Positions 21,562 to 33,945 are shown, numbered from the stretch's first letter. The stretch is 64,000 nt of DNA from Siphonodentalium dalli (GCA_032622095.1 CP136063.1:275337426-275401425), one strand, 5' to 3'. Notes: generated by a model not told the origin, from the sequence alone. Numbers and translations: made by a program.

Positions 21562-21894
21562 TAGCCTGTTTCGAGTAATATGCATAGACTCTGATCGTGT
21601 GATTGCTGGCGGGGGTAACTATGTTGCTCATATCACACGTGTGTACATGGAAAAAGTATGGAACAACAACTGTATTAATATAATTCGAAATTTTCTTCAG
21701 ATATCAGAACATATTCGATGTCTATTCTGTGAACCAACATCGTGTGAGATCAATTTTAAACGTTATAGCGTATTCATGAAGTAATATAACTTTCAGAAAC
21801 AAAGTCACCCAAACCTGATTATAGCCTACACAACATAGTGTCACGGAGCATTGTATTAACAAGCACTCATAATCGTTTCATATTAGGCATCTAA
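21562..21894. other. No gene recognised
   Basis: A 61-codon plus frame (21599-21784) shows no motif. Confidence 0.35.
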
Positions 21895-22115
21895 TGAACC
21901 AAATGGAGAACACAAAGGAACCAGTTGGTTCCATGTTCCAGTTCTATCCTGTGAACCAGATATAGAACCGCAATAGGTAACACTGGTTCTCTCCTCAGGA
22001 CAAAATTAATAACAAGTTTGATTCCACGTGGAACCAGAATGTCTGTTTTCTAATTGATTTGGTTCTTTAAGTTGGTTCTTCGAAGAACCAAAACAAAAAC
22101 ATGTTTGGTTTGGGA
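21895..22115. repeat. GGTTC/GAACC-rich repeat, copy 2
   Basis: Contains GAACCAAATGGAGAAC, CCAGTTGGTTCCATGTTCC, GTGGAACCAGAATG and the perfect 16-bp palindrome GGTTCTTCGAAGAACC (about 22073-22088). The phrase AGTTTGATTCCAC also occurs in copy 1. Confidence 0.55.
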
Positions 22116-22373
22116 ACCAAAATGTATCTGTGTGTTGAATACACACGTGTGTAAAGTATAAACAAGCTTTTAATGAGTGTTCAGACATAATTTCGTAAGA
22201 GGCATCTCAAAACACTCCAACGTGGAAATTTTCCGAACAAATTCACCGATAAAAAGCGCTAAAATTCGCCATTCTTATATTTCTCGATAAATACATCGTT
22301 TCGTTTGTGTCGGTGAGTAATCGCCGTAAAAATGTTAACTGCATGTAGACCATGAGAAGAAAACCTAGAGCTG

Positions 22374-23793
22374 TTGGTAGTCGCTCTGAATGGTTTATGG
22401 TACCACATATAATGTTGGTAGTCGCTCTGAATCGTTTATGGTACCACATATAATATTGGTAGTCGCTCTGAATCGTTTATGGTACCACATATAATGTTGG
22501 TAGTCGCTCTGAATCGTTTATGGTACCACATATAATATTGGTAGTCGCTCTGAATCGTTTAAGGTACCACATATAATGGTAGTCGCTCTGAATCGTTTAT
22601 GGTACCACATATAATGTTGGTAGTCGCTCTGAATCGTTTATGGTACCACATATAATGTTGGTAGTCGCTCTGAATCGTTTATGGTACCACATATAATATT
22701 GGTAGTCGCTCTGAATCGTTTATGGTACCACATATAATGTTGGTAGTCGCTCTGAATCGTTTATGGTACCACATATAATGTTGGTAGTCGCTCTGAATCG
22801 TTTATGGTACCACATATAATATTGGTAGTCGCTCTGAATCGTTTAAGGTACCACATATAATGTTGGTAGTCGCTCTGAATCGTTTATGGTACCACATATA
22901 ATGTTGGTAGTCGCTCTGAATCGTTTATGGTACCACATATAATGTTGGTAGTCGCTCTGAATGGTTTATGGTACCACATATAATGTTGGTAGTCGATCTG
23001 AATCGTTTATGGTACCACATATAATGTTGGTAGTCGCTCTGAATCGTTTATGGTACCACATATAATGTTGGTAGTCGCTCTGAATCGTTTATGGTACCAC
23101 ATATAATGTTGGTAGTCGCTCTGAATCGTTTATGGTACCACATATAATATTGGTAGTCGCTCTGAATCGTTTAAGGTACCACATATAATGGTAGTCGCTC
23201 TGAATCGTTTATGGTACCACATATAATATTGGTAGTCGCTCTGAATCGTTTAAGGTACCACATATAATGTTGGTAGTCGCTCTGAATCGTTTATGGTACC
23301 ACATATAATATTGGTAGTCGCTCTGAATCGTTTAAGGTACCACATATAATGGTAGTCGCTCTGAATCGTTTAAGGTACCACATATAATGTTGGTAGTCGC
23401 TCTGAATCGTTAATGGTACCACATATAATGTTGGTAGTCGCTCTGAATCGTTTATGGTACCACATATAATATTGGTAGTCGCTCTGAATCGTTTATGGTA
23501 CCACATATAATGTTGGTAGTCGCTCTGAATCGTTTATGGTACCACATATAATGTTGGTAGTCGCTCTGAATCGTTTATGGTACCACATATAATGTTGGTA
23601 GTCGCTCTGAATCGTTAATGGTACCACATATAATGTTGGTAGTCGCTCTGAATCGTTTAAGGTACCACATATAATGTTGGTAGTCGCTCTGAATCGTTAA
23701 TGGTACCACATATAATGTTGGTAGTCGCTCTGAATCGTTTATGGTACCACATATAATGTTGGTAGTCGCTCTGAATGGTCTATGGTACCACAA
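22374..23793. repeat. 41-bp minisatellite, about 35 units
   Basis: The unit contains GGTACCACATATAATGTTGG and TAGTCGCTCTGAATCG. Most units are 41 bp. Three lack a TTG and are 38 bp (near 22573, 23185 and 23346). Their spacings of 612 and 161 bp fit whole numbers of units. Variation is ATGTT/ATATT and TTTATGG/TTTAAGG/TTAATGG. Every unit has a KpnI-type GGTACC. Minus-strand open frames at 23291-23506 and 23575-23793 are artefacts of this array. Confidence 0.97.
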
Positions 23794-23834
23794 ATGTTGA
23801 TAATTAAAACGAAGAGAAAGCAGTGCGTAAAGTT

Positions 23835-23981
23835 GATTTATTTTTCAGTGTAATAACAAACGGGAGAGAAGGCTCATAAGTGAGTCAGCACTTGTCCTCC
23901 AATCCCATTGTCTATAAAAAATGTATCATTTCCTATGTGTTATTTAATTTAGACAAATAAATATGTTAAAACTAAACTAAA
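23835..23981 (+). mobile_element. 5'-truncated LINE tail insertion with 13-bp target duplication
   Basis: AGTGCGTAAAGTT at 23822-23834 is repeated exactly at 23982-23994. Between them is the LINE 3' block: GGGAGAGAAGGCTCATAAGT, GCACTTGTCCTCCAATCCC, AAATAAATATGTT. This is a severely 5'-truncated insertion by target-primed reverse transcription. It also helps define the 3' end of this LINE family. Confidence 0.75.
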
Positions 23982-23994
23982 AGTGCGTAAAGTT

Positions 23995-25787
23995 TTATTT
24001 AGTTCCGGACAATCCGTTTCCTATTCAAGAATTCTGATGAATTGTTGTTCGGGGTCAGAACATTTTACTCGAAGTTGTATTTGTTATTTAATGCGTCTTT
24101 CTGGGGCATATAATGCTTGTAGAAAGGTAGTGCAGGTAGTTATCGATCTATATGTTTAAAAAAAACGAATAATATTATTATGTGTATTTTTGAGCGCATA
24201 CATACATGGATCTAAACCAATTATGAAAAAAAATAGTTATTTTATATATTGCTTCCCATGTGCCTTTATATACGTACATTCCGAGACTATTGCGCCCAAG
24301 CAGATTTTCTGCTCCGATCGATTGATCAGGATTTCTTGAATACCTGTACACGCTCTTAAATTTAGGATATTGACCTTTGGTTAATTCAATGAACGAATCA
24401 TAGCTATGGCTAACACGATATCGCCATTGAAATCACCAACGAGATCTGTCCTGAGGCCCGTTCTTAAGTGGAACGTGAAAAACGAAGAGTGAATACTTTC
24501 CGTCAATCTTCTCACTAAAAATTCACTAAATCCCGAGGCATGCTAATTCGTCAGTAGATGTCGTGTGCCGCCAATACTCAGTTGTTTAAATTTTTATTAT
24601 TTGTATAGGGTAATATTGTTAGCCTTTTCAATGGTGTCATCATTTTGATTTCAATCTACGTTTCTACCAACTACCTGAGGCACTGAACGAACACACAAAA
24701 GACTAACAACTCGCAGCCAACAATGACAACCTAATGTCAACTTCTTTTTTCTCTGAATGGTTGATTTTAGCGATTTATCATCATGTTTCGATGTGCGCGA
24801 AAACACTTGTAAGGAGCGAGGTATTTGGGTACTGAAAAGAGATCGGTAAAGCGCTTGAGATAACATTGACTCTTAAACACTTCGCTTGTAATTTGGTTTT
24901 TATCAATTTAGATGTTTCAATAAAGGCAGTGGTTGAACACTAAGGTCCGATGGGATGTGGCGTCGAGCAAACATCACACGCCTAGGTAACTTCAGGCGAT
25001 GTCGCGATATACGGTAGAGCCTGGGGAGTTGTCGCTTACTTGTTTATCTTGAATTTATCAACACAAAGTTTGCAATTGATGTGTTTTACCCGGAGCTACA
25101 TAATTTCATATCGGCACATCAATTCGTTTGTTTTGGTCCAAATGCGTTCTAGTTTAATTTGTTTTAATAAAAACATATAAAAGCAATATAAGGACGTCTT
25201 TAAAGTTTTGCTGCGGGTTTATTTTCGAAGCAAGCATCTGGAGAAGGTTCTCTCGACATATCAAGCCGCGTGTTATTGGACCTATATTTACGCTGTAATG
25301 CCTGTTCAGTGGATCGTTTGTGTGCAAAAATATCCGTACCAATTCCGAAGGACATAGCAATTTTTCTCAGGGCGAAACTAAACTGCATACTGTCAAGGCA
25401 TTCGAAGTTGGTTCATGCGAAATGACATATGTCTATTAAACAATTATCATCAACATTAAGTACATGAAATAATAGGTTGACTTTGTTTTATTTAATTATT
25501 AATAACTCATAATAATGATATTTCGCATTGTCAAACCCATTGTTATTCAAACATTATAACCGTGATAGTAAAGATAAAAGTCCAATTAGTCCATTAATAT
25601 ATCAAAGTTTAATCGAAACTGGACGGTAAACATTAAGGTCGAGGCATTGAAAAATATTCTGAAAATCATATTCAGACTAAAATATTTGAACTTACTACGT
25701 GTTTAGCTATGTTTGTCGACAAATGACCAACAGTTTTGTTTGGATAACAATAGTTTCAACACGCTGACTTTCCTTATTGGAAAACTA
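23995..25787. other. No gene recognised; possible short frames
   Basis: The minus frame at 24651-24866 starts MLSQALYRSLFSTQIPRSLQ and continues VFSRTSKHDDKSLKS. It is rich in Arg and Ser and poor in acidic residues, like a mitochondrial presequence, but nothing after it supports a gene. The minus frame at 25200-25388 (MQFSFALRKIAMSFGIGTDI) also has no known domain. Both are recorded, not called. Confidence 0.3.
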
Positions 25788-26088
25788 TTAACCCTTTACC
25801 CAACAGAAGGGCCCTGTGCCAATGCATTCTCTTATATATGCGAGTCGACCATAGGTCGCCTCGCATATATAAGAGAATGCATTGGCTTAACACATTAAAA
25901 ATTATAAAATTGTTAAAGAATGTAAGAAAAATGGTAAAAAGTGTTAAAAAAAAGATTTTTGTTAGGCCAATGCATTCTCTTATATATGCGAGGCGACCTA
26001 TGGTCGACTCGCATATATAAGAGAATGCATTGGCACAGGGTATAACTGTAACCACCACAATGTGGTGAATGAGCCGGTTGCTTGCATA
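25788..26088. mobile_element. TTAA-flanked MITE, A family, copy 4 (right end truncated)
   Basis: The left end is TTAACCCTTTACCCAACAGA. Palindromes lie at 25819-25885 and 25967-26033, both full length. The right side continues GGGTATAACTGTAACCACCA and GAATGAGCCGGTT, which is the inverted long-form spacer, and is lost after about 26088. Confidence 0.85.
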
Positions 26089-26427
26089 AACGTTCAATAT
26101 CTTGGCATAGAATAGGGCAAAACTCAAACATCGTGTCTAGTATATGGACCAGTGTCACCAGAAAGAAAAATATAGAGTGTTATATGTACACCGAATATTT
26201 ATGGATGAATCCGAATTCTGATCCGGGATCCGGGTTCAACGATCCGGATTAAAGATAAAACCGATCAAACGAGCCGTGTCCGTAAGGTCTTGGAATTGAT
26301 GCTATGCATGTAGTGTTCAACGACCGATTATAACACAAAAAATGTTGGATGTTCCAGGATATTCTGGGTGTTTTGTAGACTAGCATAATGCCCATTAAAT
26401 TGGTAATTCCAATCTCGGCTATGAAAT

Positions 26428-26853
26428 TTGTTGACACAAAGCTTGCTGTCGCCACCGATCGCTTTGATTCGAAGACGTTTTATGTATTCTTCGGCCGATA
26501 GTGATTCCTATCCGTGGGCAATGTTTACATTTTGTGGCATCCTCGTGAAGAACTTCACACAAACTATCGCTAGTTTCTACCTCCTCAAAGTCTTTGATTG
26601 TCGGAACTCTGGGAAGAACTTTATTTTCGACAGTTTCTCCGACCAGTCTTTGGCGCTGGCGCTTCTGGCGTTATCAGTAATTAAGGACGAATTTCAATTT
26701 CATCACATTTTCTGCACACATTCCCTTGCCGATGGGCCACGTAGTGTGCCCTTTGATGTATTTCAAAATTCTCGACGCTGTTTTCCTATTGTCTACGAAA
26801 ATACGGCGGGTAAGCGTCGATTATGCAAGTCAGCGTCAGAAGGATTTCCTTAG
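26428..26853. CDS. Unrecognised 141-codon open frame, doubtful
   Basis: The plus strand is open for 141 codons (MLTQSLLSPPIALIRRRFMY onward), the longest frame here outside repeats. The region is less AT-rich than average. The minus strand also has coding-like stretches, such as KVLPRVPTIKDFEEVETSDS and DATKCKHCPRIGITIG in one frame and AEEYIKRLRIKAIGGDSKLC in another. I recognise no family on either strand. A decayed transposon or exon is possible. Confidence 0.2.
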
Positions 26854-29800
26854 TAAGCCACGTCTGTGTTTCAAAGCGATTCGGTGCTCGGATCAAACCT
26901 AGTCATATATCGCTTTTCAATTTGTGACGTTATCTCTTGATATAAATAGCCAGGTTCAGCTACCCACACGTGTAACGCGTTGCCATTCCCAATGAAAGTA
27001 ACCTGACTCACATGACCATACACGCTCACGGTCAACCCGTTTATGTCCAAAGTGTATATAGAGTATATAGAGTAGCCAAGTTGTAGCCACGTGGAATAAT
27101 CAAATCTTCTGAAAACGGCTTGAGCAGGCAGAGATTTTTTGCCTGCACGTAAAATCTTAATTTGATTGAAGCCATGCCATTAAGCGCGTCGCTTGTCGTA
27201 TTGTGGCCGCTAGCTTGTTTTCGTCACCAGACTATTATTTACAAGCTCATGTAGATTCTGCGCCGTAAAATCATCTCACTGTTCCCGCAATGTATAATTC
27301 TATGACATTACCATAGTAACACTCGTTACATGTAGGTAGCTGAACATGGCTAATAGCTCGATAAATACACAAAACACAATGATATATGTCTCGAAAAACT
27401 CATAAATACACAATATACAATGGTATATGTCTCGAAAAACTCATTGAGATGACAGGAAATGATAGCATTTATGCTCATAAGAAAACAAGTATTCCTTTTC
27501 TCGGCGTCGAAAAAGAGCATTACTTCTTAGTTATTTCCTAATATGGTAACAATAAAGAGCGTTTGCAATTAGGGCATTGCATGTTTAAAGCTGAAAACAT
27601 CTCATAACGGTTTATGGCGATGGTAAACCATTGCAGAGAATAAGGTATCTATGTTAGTTTTTGGTGTGTGATATAACGACTTACCGTGATCGTCGGAACG
27701 TAACGAAAGTGAGAATACTTTTGGCAAATATGAATCCTATATAAGCCATCTGGCTGGATTGCTAGTCTATACTCTTCTTCTTTTATATATTTAAGACTGA
27801 GATGAATTTTATGTCTGACATTTAGATCCATAACCACAGACTAATTTCAAATCTTCCAACACTGATTCTGGATATGAATATATTATACTCTCCCAACAAA
27901 TATTCCCAGCCAACTTCATGCACCTTCCTTATTAAGAAACTCATTATTGCTCAACGTTAGCTATATTTTTTAGTCAAAGTTAATAAAGATTTTCACAACT
28001 GTGGTGTACAGTCACTTGGTTAATTGTTGATCGATTTCACTTTCAAAGTTGAGTCGAAAGTTGACTAAACTCGTTGATTAGAACTAGTTTACTCAACAAT
28101 GTATTCAACGTTGCTAGGAGCTATTTAATTACGCTGTATTCTCGTTCCTGAATCATCCGCCCCTGTTTTCGGTGCAACTCCGCGACGTAACACTTCCGTC
28201 GGATCATTGCGCCTTATAGTCCAGGCACATTAGAGTTCACTGTGAACAAAAATGGGAGAAAGCTGTTTTTATCAGCGATTAATAACAACATGTGTATGAA
28301 CAACATAGCAAAAGACCCCAAAAATTCGAGTTGAGCTTTTTGAGATATCGTGATTTTTCGGAATGATTCAAATTCTGACGCATTTCCATCAGGCCGTATG
28401 TATGCGAATGCAGTTATATGTAGACTAATTTCAGGACCCAATCTTCAAAAATACCCGTCTAACGTGGCTCAGGTGTTGCTAGAATTGGAAGTTGATGCTA
28501 GAGCTTACTGCCAGTCGATATTCCGTACTTATGGACATTATTACCGAAGAGAGCATAGGAATTGCATGACGATTCAGAATTTGTCCGACCCATTAAAGCG
28601 AGCGAGAAAAGATATTCAGATGACAATGAGTTGAAACATGAACCCTTCTACTAGAACAGAGGTTATTTTTGATATTGAAAGTGATATGGTATATCGAAAC
28701 ATCACAACTCTTATGATGTTATAGCCGATAATATAACACTAACCCATGCATATAAAACGTGCGCCATGGCTTCGAGTGTCTGAAAGACTAAAAAGATCAC
28801 ATAATAAATAATCATGTCAGGAAATCCCATACAAACAACAAAGCAGACATGATAGGATGTTCTGATGTATGCATCAATGGAGCAAAAACATAACCCATAG
28901 CAGCAAATAGACGAGAGCCAAAACAAAGAAATTGCCGGTTGGGTCTGTCAGTCTGCACATGTGATTGCTGCAAGAATCCACAATCCGACAAAAACTGACA
29001 ACATTTCAAGAGATGTTCAAGTACAAAGGGCTATGTTGTTCCAGTTGGCATAAGAACACCACTGATTATCGACCAACCACACTCCGCTGGAGACAGCGGC
29101 GAGTACCATAACCATCCCTGAACCCGTGGGTAAGCTCGAATGGCATGATGTGTGCTTCACTTCTGTTTGGTGGAAGGGAAGCTAGTTGAATGCACTTATC
29201 CAACTTAGTTTGGCTATACAAAACGCTTATAACTCGTATCGGTAATGGTAATTCGCTGCCCGACGAGGCAATCTCTTGAGTTGTGCGGGCATGTGCCGTG
29301 AATAATTGATGTACACATTTACCTTTGACTTACACAACTTGGTCGCAATTTCTCCGAATGAGAAGAAAACTACGGATGCGACAGAATATGGTCGGTCGGG
29401 AAACCCAAACTAACACACATTTTTGTTTGGCCTTATATGGACTTTTTCCAGGAGCGCGAAACTGATAAGTTAGTTTTCATGCACAATGCCAACTGGAGGA
29501 ATGTAGTATTCCTGTATATATATATATATGTTCCATTCCAAATGATAGCGAGATCATATAATAGCAAGTATAAGTCGGTGTATGTCCCAACAACTATACG
29601 CCATTGGTTTCACCCTTCTGTGTCATGTCCAGTGCTGTCTCAGCGATCAGAACATCAGCATCTGCATTTGCTTGCTTCGATTGGACACCGTTGTGTGGAA
29701 TTCCTGCATTAACAGACGAATTGGTTTTGTTTTGCTCCGACGTTTGGCCAGAAAATCAGATTGGGAGGTGGTTATTGGCAGATCAAGCAAGATGTTGATA

Positions 29801-30428
29801 TCTGCAGAATATCTAGCCTTAGATCTGCGTGTTTGTTCCATACCCTTTGTTGATATGTCACATTCATAGCCATCAAATACAGCAATGGCATTGGATCCAA
29901 AATGTTTAGTTATATAATTTGAATATATGGTGCAGATATATCTATATGATTACTGCATGTGTTGGCTATACGACTCTTCTAAGCAGAAATCCACCATCTG
30001 TGTCGAAACCAGGGTTTCCTGGAAGGTCTCCCCAGTTTAGTGGACTATGACTTGAGTATTTTGGTAGGCGAATTGGGTATTAAACAATATTTAGTGCCTT
30101 TTCTATATTTTTATGGCTGAAAAATTCTCACAGCATTCAATTATTTCCATAATTGTCAAAAAGATTAAAGATTAAATTAAGAGTAATTTTTTTTTTATGT
30201 CTATCAAACATCAGCCTTATATAAGCCTCCCAGTTGAAAGCAAGTATATGAACGACGATATATGAGGGATGTTGGTTGAAAATATCCATTGCAATCAGTT
30301 GCAATAAGTAGAACGTTTAGTGTAAATCATATATACTCCTTCCACAAAAAAACAAACACATTTAGGGACATTTTACAAGATTCAATACGTTATTATAGTG
30401 GATGGTGGATGATGGTGGATGGGGAGGA
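26854..30428. other. No gene recognised
   Basis: A long stretch with only short frames (28350-28634 plus, 94 codons; 29437-29712 and 29582-29869 plus). None has a recognisable motif. A short (AT)n run is at about 29515-29529. No array or large foldback was seen. It is the longest repeat-poor block in the window. Confidence 0.35.
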
Positions 30429-30659
30429 TTAACAATTTCTATACTAAATACTCATTGACGAGCAGTTTCCTTATGAAATGTTCAGACCATATAGATCGTT
30501 GGTTGAACATACTTGAACATACTTCTGCACTTGTATTGTTTTTCGAATGTCTGTCGTCTGCTCATTTTTTGATGGAATCCCTACAAATGAATGATAGATT
30601 ATTCCAATCTGTGTTTGAATAACTGTGTGGGATACTCTATTTGGTAGAGAAAGGGTTAA
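30429..30659. mobile_element. TTAA-flanked MITE, D family, copy 2 (complete)
   Basis: TTAA at 30429-30432 and 30656-30659 bound a 231-bp element. The left end is TTAACAATTTCTATACTAAA and the right end is TTTGGTAGAGAAAGGGTTAA. Inner GACGAGCAGTTTCC and TGTTCAGACCAT match the D copies at 32119 and 54012. The right end shows the TTAACCCTTT signature shared with A and B elements. Confidence 0.75.
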
Positions 30660-31333
30660 ACAACACGCCTAAGTACCAGCCAAAAAAGTCTTTACCGGAA
30701 GGGGCAGAACATGATTTTCACAATTGGTATGATCAGATTGGTGCAAGGTTGAAAATCACAATGTGCTCATGTCTCACTGCGTCCCTGTGAGAAACATTCT
30801 CGAACCACGTGGTTAAATAGGGGCCGATCTCCAACCTATATATTTCGCAGTTATGAGCCTGTTGAATCGAACGTTTAATCACATCTATACCCGAGGCTAC
30901 GTATTGGTTTGACTGTGTACAAATATTTATCGCCGTGTTGTGTGTGAGATGTGAATAATAGTAGCGCGAAATACCTATTAATTAGGGGTATTGTACATTG
31001 TCTCTTATCGACAGAGCCCCCGTAACGCACCCCATGTGGTAGCTCAGTGTTTATGCCCCAATATGCCTACATCATCATATTCGACGTAGGTGAGAACTTA
31101 ACTTTAAACATGTCATGTGACACTCGGTCCTATTTTACATCAATATTTTTCGAAATTTCCGAGGCCAACTTTCAGCTTACCACCCAAATAAAATTGAAGC
31201 ACACATACAATCACCATCATTCCTAAGATACAGTCAGGGCCGAAATCAACAAAAACATCGATCCGTCTTACATTGAGAACGAATACTCAAATGCATAAAC
31301 TAAACTGAGAACGCTCTTTATTACCATCCGTTT
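30660..31333. other. No gene recognised
   Basis: No open frame of note. The block ends at the G-rich minisatellite. Confidence 0.4.
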
Positions 31334-31665
31334 TTGGGGGGAGAAAACATGGGCGCGCTCAATTTGGGGAGGGTGGAGAAAGCATGGGCGCGCTCTATTT
31401 GGGGGAGCATGGGCGCGCTCTATTTGGGGGGGGGAGAAAGCATGGGCGCGCTCAATTTGGGGGGGGGGGTGGAGAAAGCATGGGCGCGCTCTATTTGGGG
31501 GGAGCATGGGCGCGCTCAATTTGGGGGGGGGGGGTGGAGAAAGCATGGGCGCGCTCTATTTGGGGAGGGGGAGAAAGCATGGGCGCGCTCTATTTGGGGA
31601 GGGGGAGAAAGCATGGGCGCGCTTTATTTGGGGGGAGAAAGCATGGGCGCGCTCTATTTCATTGG
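31334..31665 (+). repeat. G-rich CATGGGCGCGCT minisatellite
   Basis: About eleven units of CATGGGCGCGCTCTATTTGG followed by a G run of 3-12 bases and usually GAGAAAG. Unit length varies from about 24 to 38 bp because the G runs and a GAGAAAG/GTGGAGAAAG piece come and go. It is strikingly GC-rich in AT-rich DNA, with CpG in every unit. All three plus frames are open across it, giving Gly/Ala/Trp/Arg repeats. These are artefacts of composition. Confidence 0.95.
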
Positions 31666-32118
31666 AATTTAAGCATTCTTTCATTCTTTCATATCTGACC
31701 TGATCTGACCATCAATATATGTTGATGGGCTCGGGTGTATGATATGGTTATTTTATCCTATTTTGGAAAAGCACCATTAATTGGTAGTTAATTCATGGTG
31801 TTAAATCTGACGGCGGATCTTTAACATTATTATATAGCAGGTTTACCAGATAAGGCATCTTTAACGACAGGGGTGTTTTATTTTTACAAAGCGTTCTTTA
31901 TTCATAATGTATATTTGTTCGATGGTTCATATTTTTGATGGTTCATTATTTTAATGGGTCATTATATATGCCCATGTGTGTGTTTTTTTTTATTCTGAAT
32001 GTATTCATTCCGATAAAAAGTTATTCATTCCAATTATCAGTAATTCCGAATTGTCGACAATTTTTCTTGTTTCGATGGTTTTGTTCCGAAACAACCCATT
32101 GGATCATTTTTGCAAACC
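31666..32118. other. No gene recognised
   Basis: AT-rich DNA without array or element ends. Confidence 0.4.
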
Positions 32119-32205
32119 TTAACGATTTCTTTACTAATTACTCATTAGCGAGTATATATATAGTTCCCGTTGGAAATATTTAGATAATAAGTTCAACAAA
32201 CGGAC
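32119..32205. mobile_element. TTAA MITE, D family, copy 3 (half element)
   Basis: TTAACGATTTCTTTACTAAT, then ACTCATTAGCGAGTATATAT, then AGATAATAAGTTCAACAAAC. These match one half of the D element at 54012 in inverted order. The second half is missing. Confidence 0.6.
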
Positions 32206-32424
32206 GTTTATTTAACGTATTATGTCACCATTTCCAACTAAAGCATATGATTCCATTTGTTCTTCTATTGTCTTTTGTATGCAATGTTTATTCTCTGATC
32301 AAATACATATATTGAGAAGTACAAGGAGAAAATATATACACAAGAATGAGAATGTAACAGCATATGGATAATATGTACACGAACTTCGTGGTGTAAATAT
32401 AGTCAACGTCTTACGTATGTAGCA

Positions 32425-32556
32425 ATATCATCATCATAATCATCATCATCGCCATCATCGTTATCATCATCATCGTCACCACCATCATCGTAGCAAATCA
32501 TCATCATAATATCATCATCATTATCATCATAACCATCATCACCATCGTCGTCTTCT
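32425..32556. repeat. Imperfect (CAT/ATC)n microsatellite
   Basis: About 130 bp made of ATC/CAT triplets with scattered GTC, ACC and CGC variants. Confidence 0.95.
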
Positions 32557-33812
32557 GAGACTATACTATACTATATACAACAACACTGCGTATTATTCAT
32601 ACGTGTTTAACTTCATGTTTATCAGTCGAATGAAGGAGCATAATCTACACAGACAAGCCATATCTTCCAAATTCAACATCTCATATAAAATGTCAATAGT
32701 TGCCTGATCTGTGCTGGTATATTTGCTAGGCAAGATACAATTTTGTTTCCTCGCAAAAACATTCACATTCTAATGGATAATGCAGCTCATCTCCGAGCTG
32801 TCGTTTATTACATAAGGGACAGAGTCTATTATGTTGTCTGCTTAAATTTCATGAACATCCCTCAAAATGAATAATATATATATATGCCATGTGATCGGAT
32901 CCAGATATAACTTGTCGACTTGTGGTAAAAATTTTAAAATGATATAATAAAATATTCTATAGTGCATGTGTTATGTCATGCCCGATTTGACACCATAAGA
33001 TTCCAAATATTCTAAGGCATATAATCCTCCCAAGAAGTAATATAATAATATATAATGAACGATACTTATAACCAATGATGTGCAGTATACATGTATACTC
33101 GTAAACACCCGCGATTTGAATACGTATAACATATCACAATTAAAGATGCACATATCACAAATCACAATTAAAGATGCACGGTCCGATTTGAACCCAAATT
33201 AGTTTATTTTTAACTTACCAGGTTGTGATTGAACGCTCTTCGTTGTCTACCGTCATAATGTTATAGGCTGACAGAAATTTAAGACGTTTTAAAACTATAT
33301 CTCTTTTTTTAAATCCTTCTGACGTCCATACCGTATATTAATGGATTAATGGATCCAATCTAATTAGTTGCTGGTATAGCAAACGCACACAGTGGTTATA
33401 TGGTGTCAAATATGGCAGGTCACATTTAATAATGCCCTTTATATTTACCTTCATCGTAGATGATATTTTTATTTTTGGGTACCTAACAATGAGCCAAAAC
33501 CTTTAAAAAAAAACCTTCTATAATGTCATAAACATAATAGTGCGCATTGCAGATATATATGACATAAACATAATTGTGTTCATTACAGTTCTGCCAATAA
33601 AAACAACAACGTATAAATAGTAGCCTTGTGGTGCGGTCACTGTCATTTAAATTTTGATAAAAAATGAACTGTCCCTTCATATCTAATTTTAAGATAAAAT
33701 ATAACGAATTGTTCTAGTTTCCATTATTTTCTGACAAAGTAAAATCCTGATTTGTGACCGAGGTTAATGTTTTCCACATTCACACATATGACACCTCTAT
33801 CTCCATCTATGT
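32557..33812. other. No gene recognised
   Basis: Very AT-rich. Near 33133-33178 CACATATCACAA followed by ATTAAAGATGCAC is locally duplicated. Confidence 0.4.
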
Positions 33813-33945
33813 AACAAATGAATGAATTTGAGCCATGGATGAGTGAAAAATACACCAATGTGAACTATGAATGATGCAAACAACATGGTAATTATACTGA
33901 AAATGAATGTTTGCACTCATCCGTGGCTCAAATTCATTCTTTTGT
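33813..33945. mobile_element. Foldback element, ~33-bp arms
   Basis: ACAAATGAATGAATTTGAGC then CATGGATGAGTG is answered by CACTCATCCGTGGCTCAAAT then TCATTCTTTTGT on the right. The loop is about 70 bp. It is a single copy in this window. It looks MITE-like, but target duplications are not clear. Confidence 0.65.

Noticed and set aside
22374-23793. CRISPR-like array (regular repeats near 41 bp)
   Set aside because: The whole unit is repeated with no unique spacers, and the sequence is from an animal genome. It is an ordinary minisatellite.
28350-28634. 94-codon plus frame
   Set aside because: No recognisable motif, no supporting neighbours, and the length is within chance for this much sequence.
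29437-29869. Three overlapping plus frames of 64-95 codons
   Set aside because: Mutually overlapping frames without a domain; most likely chance.
31268-31703. Gly/Trp/Arg-rich and Pro-rich repeat proteins over the G-rich array
   Set aside because: All three plus frames and one minus frame are open because the units lack stops. G-run length changes would shift the frame between units.
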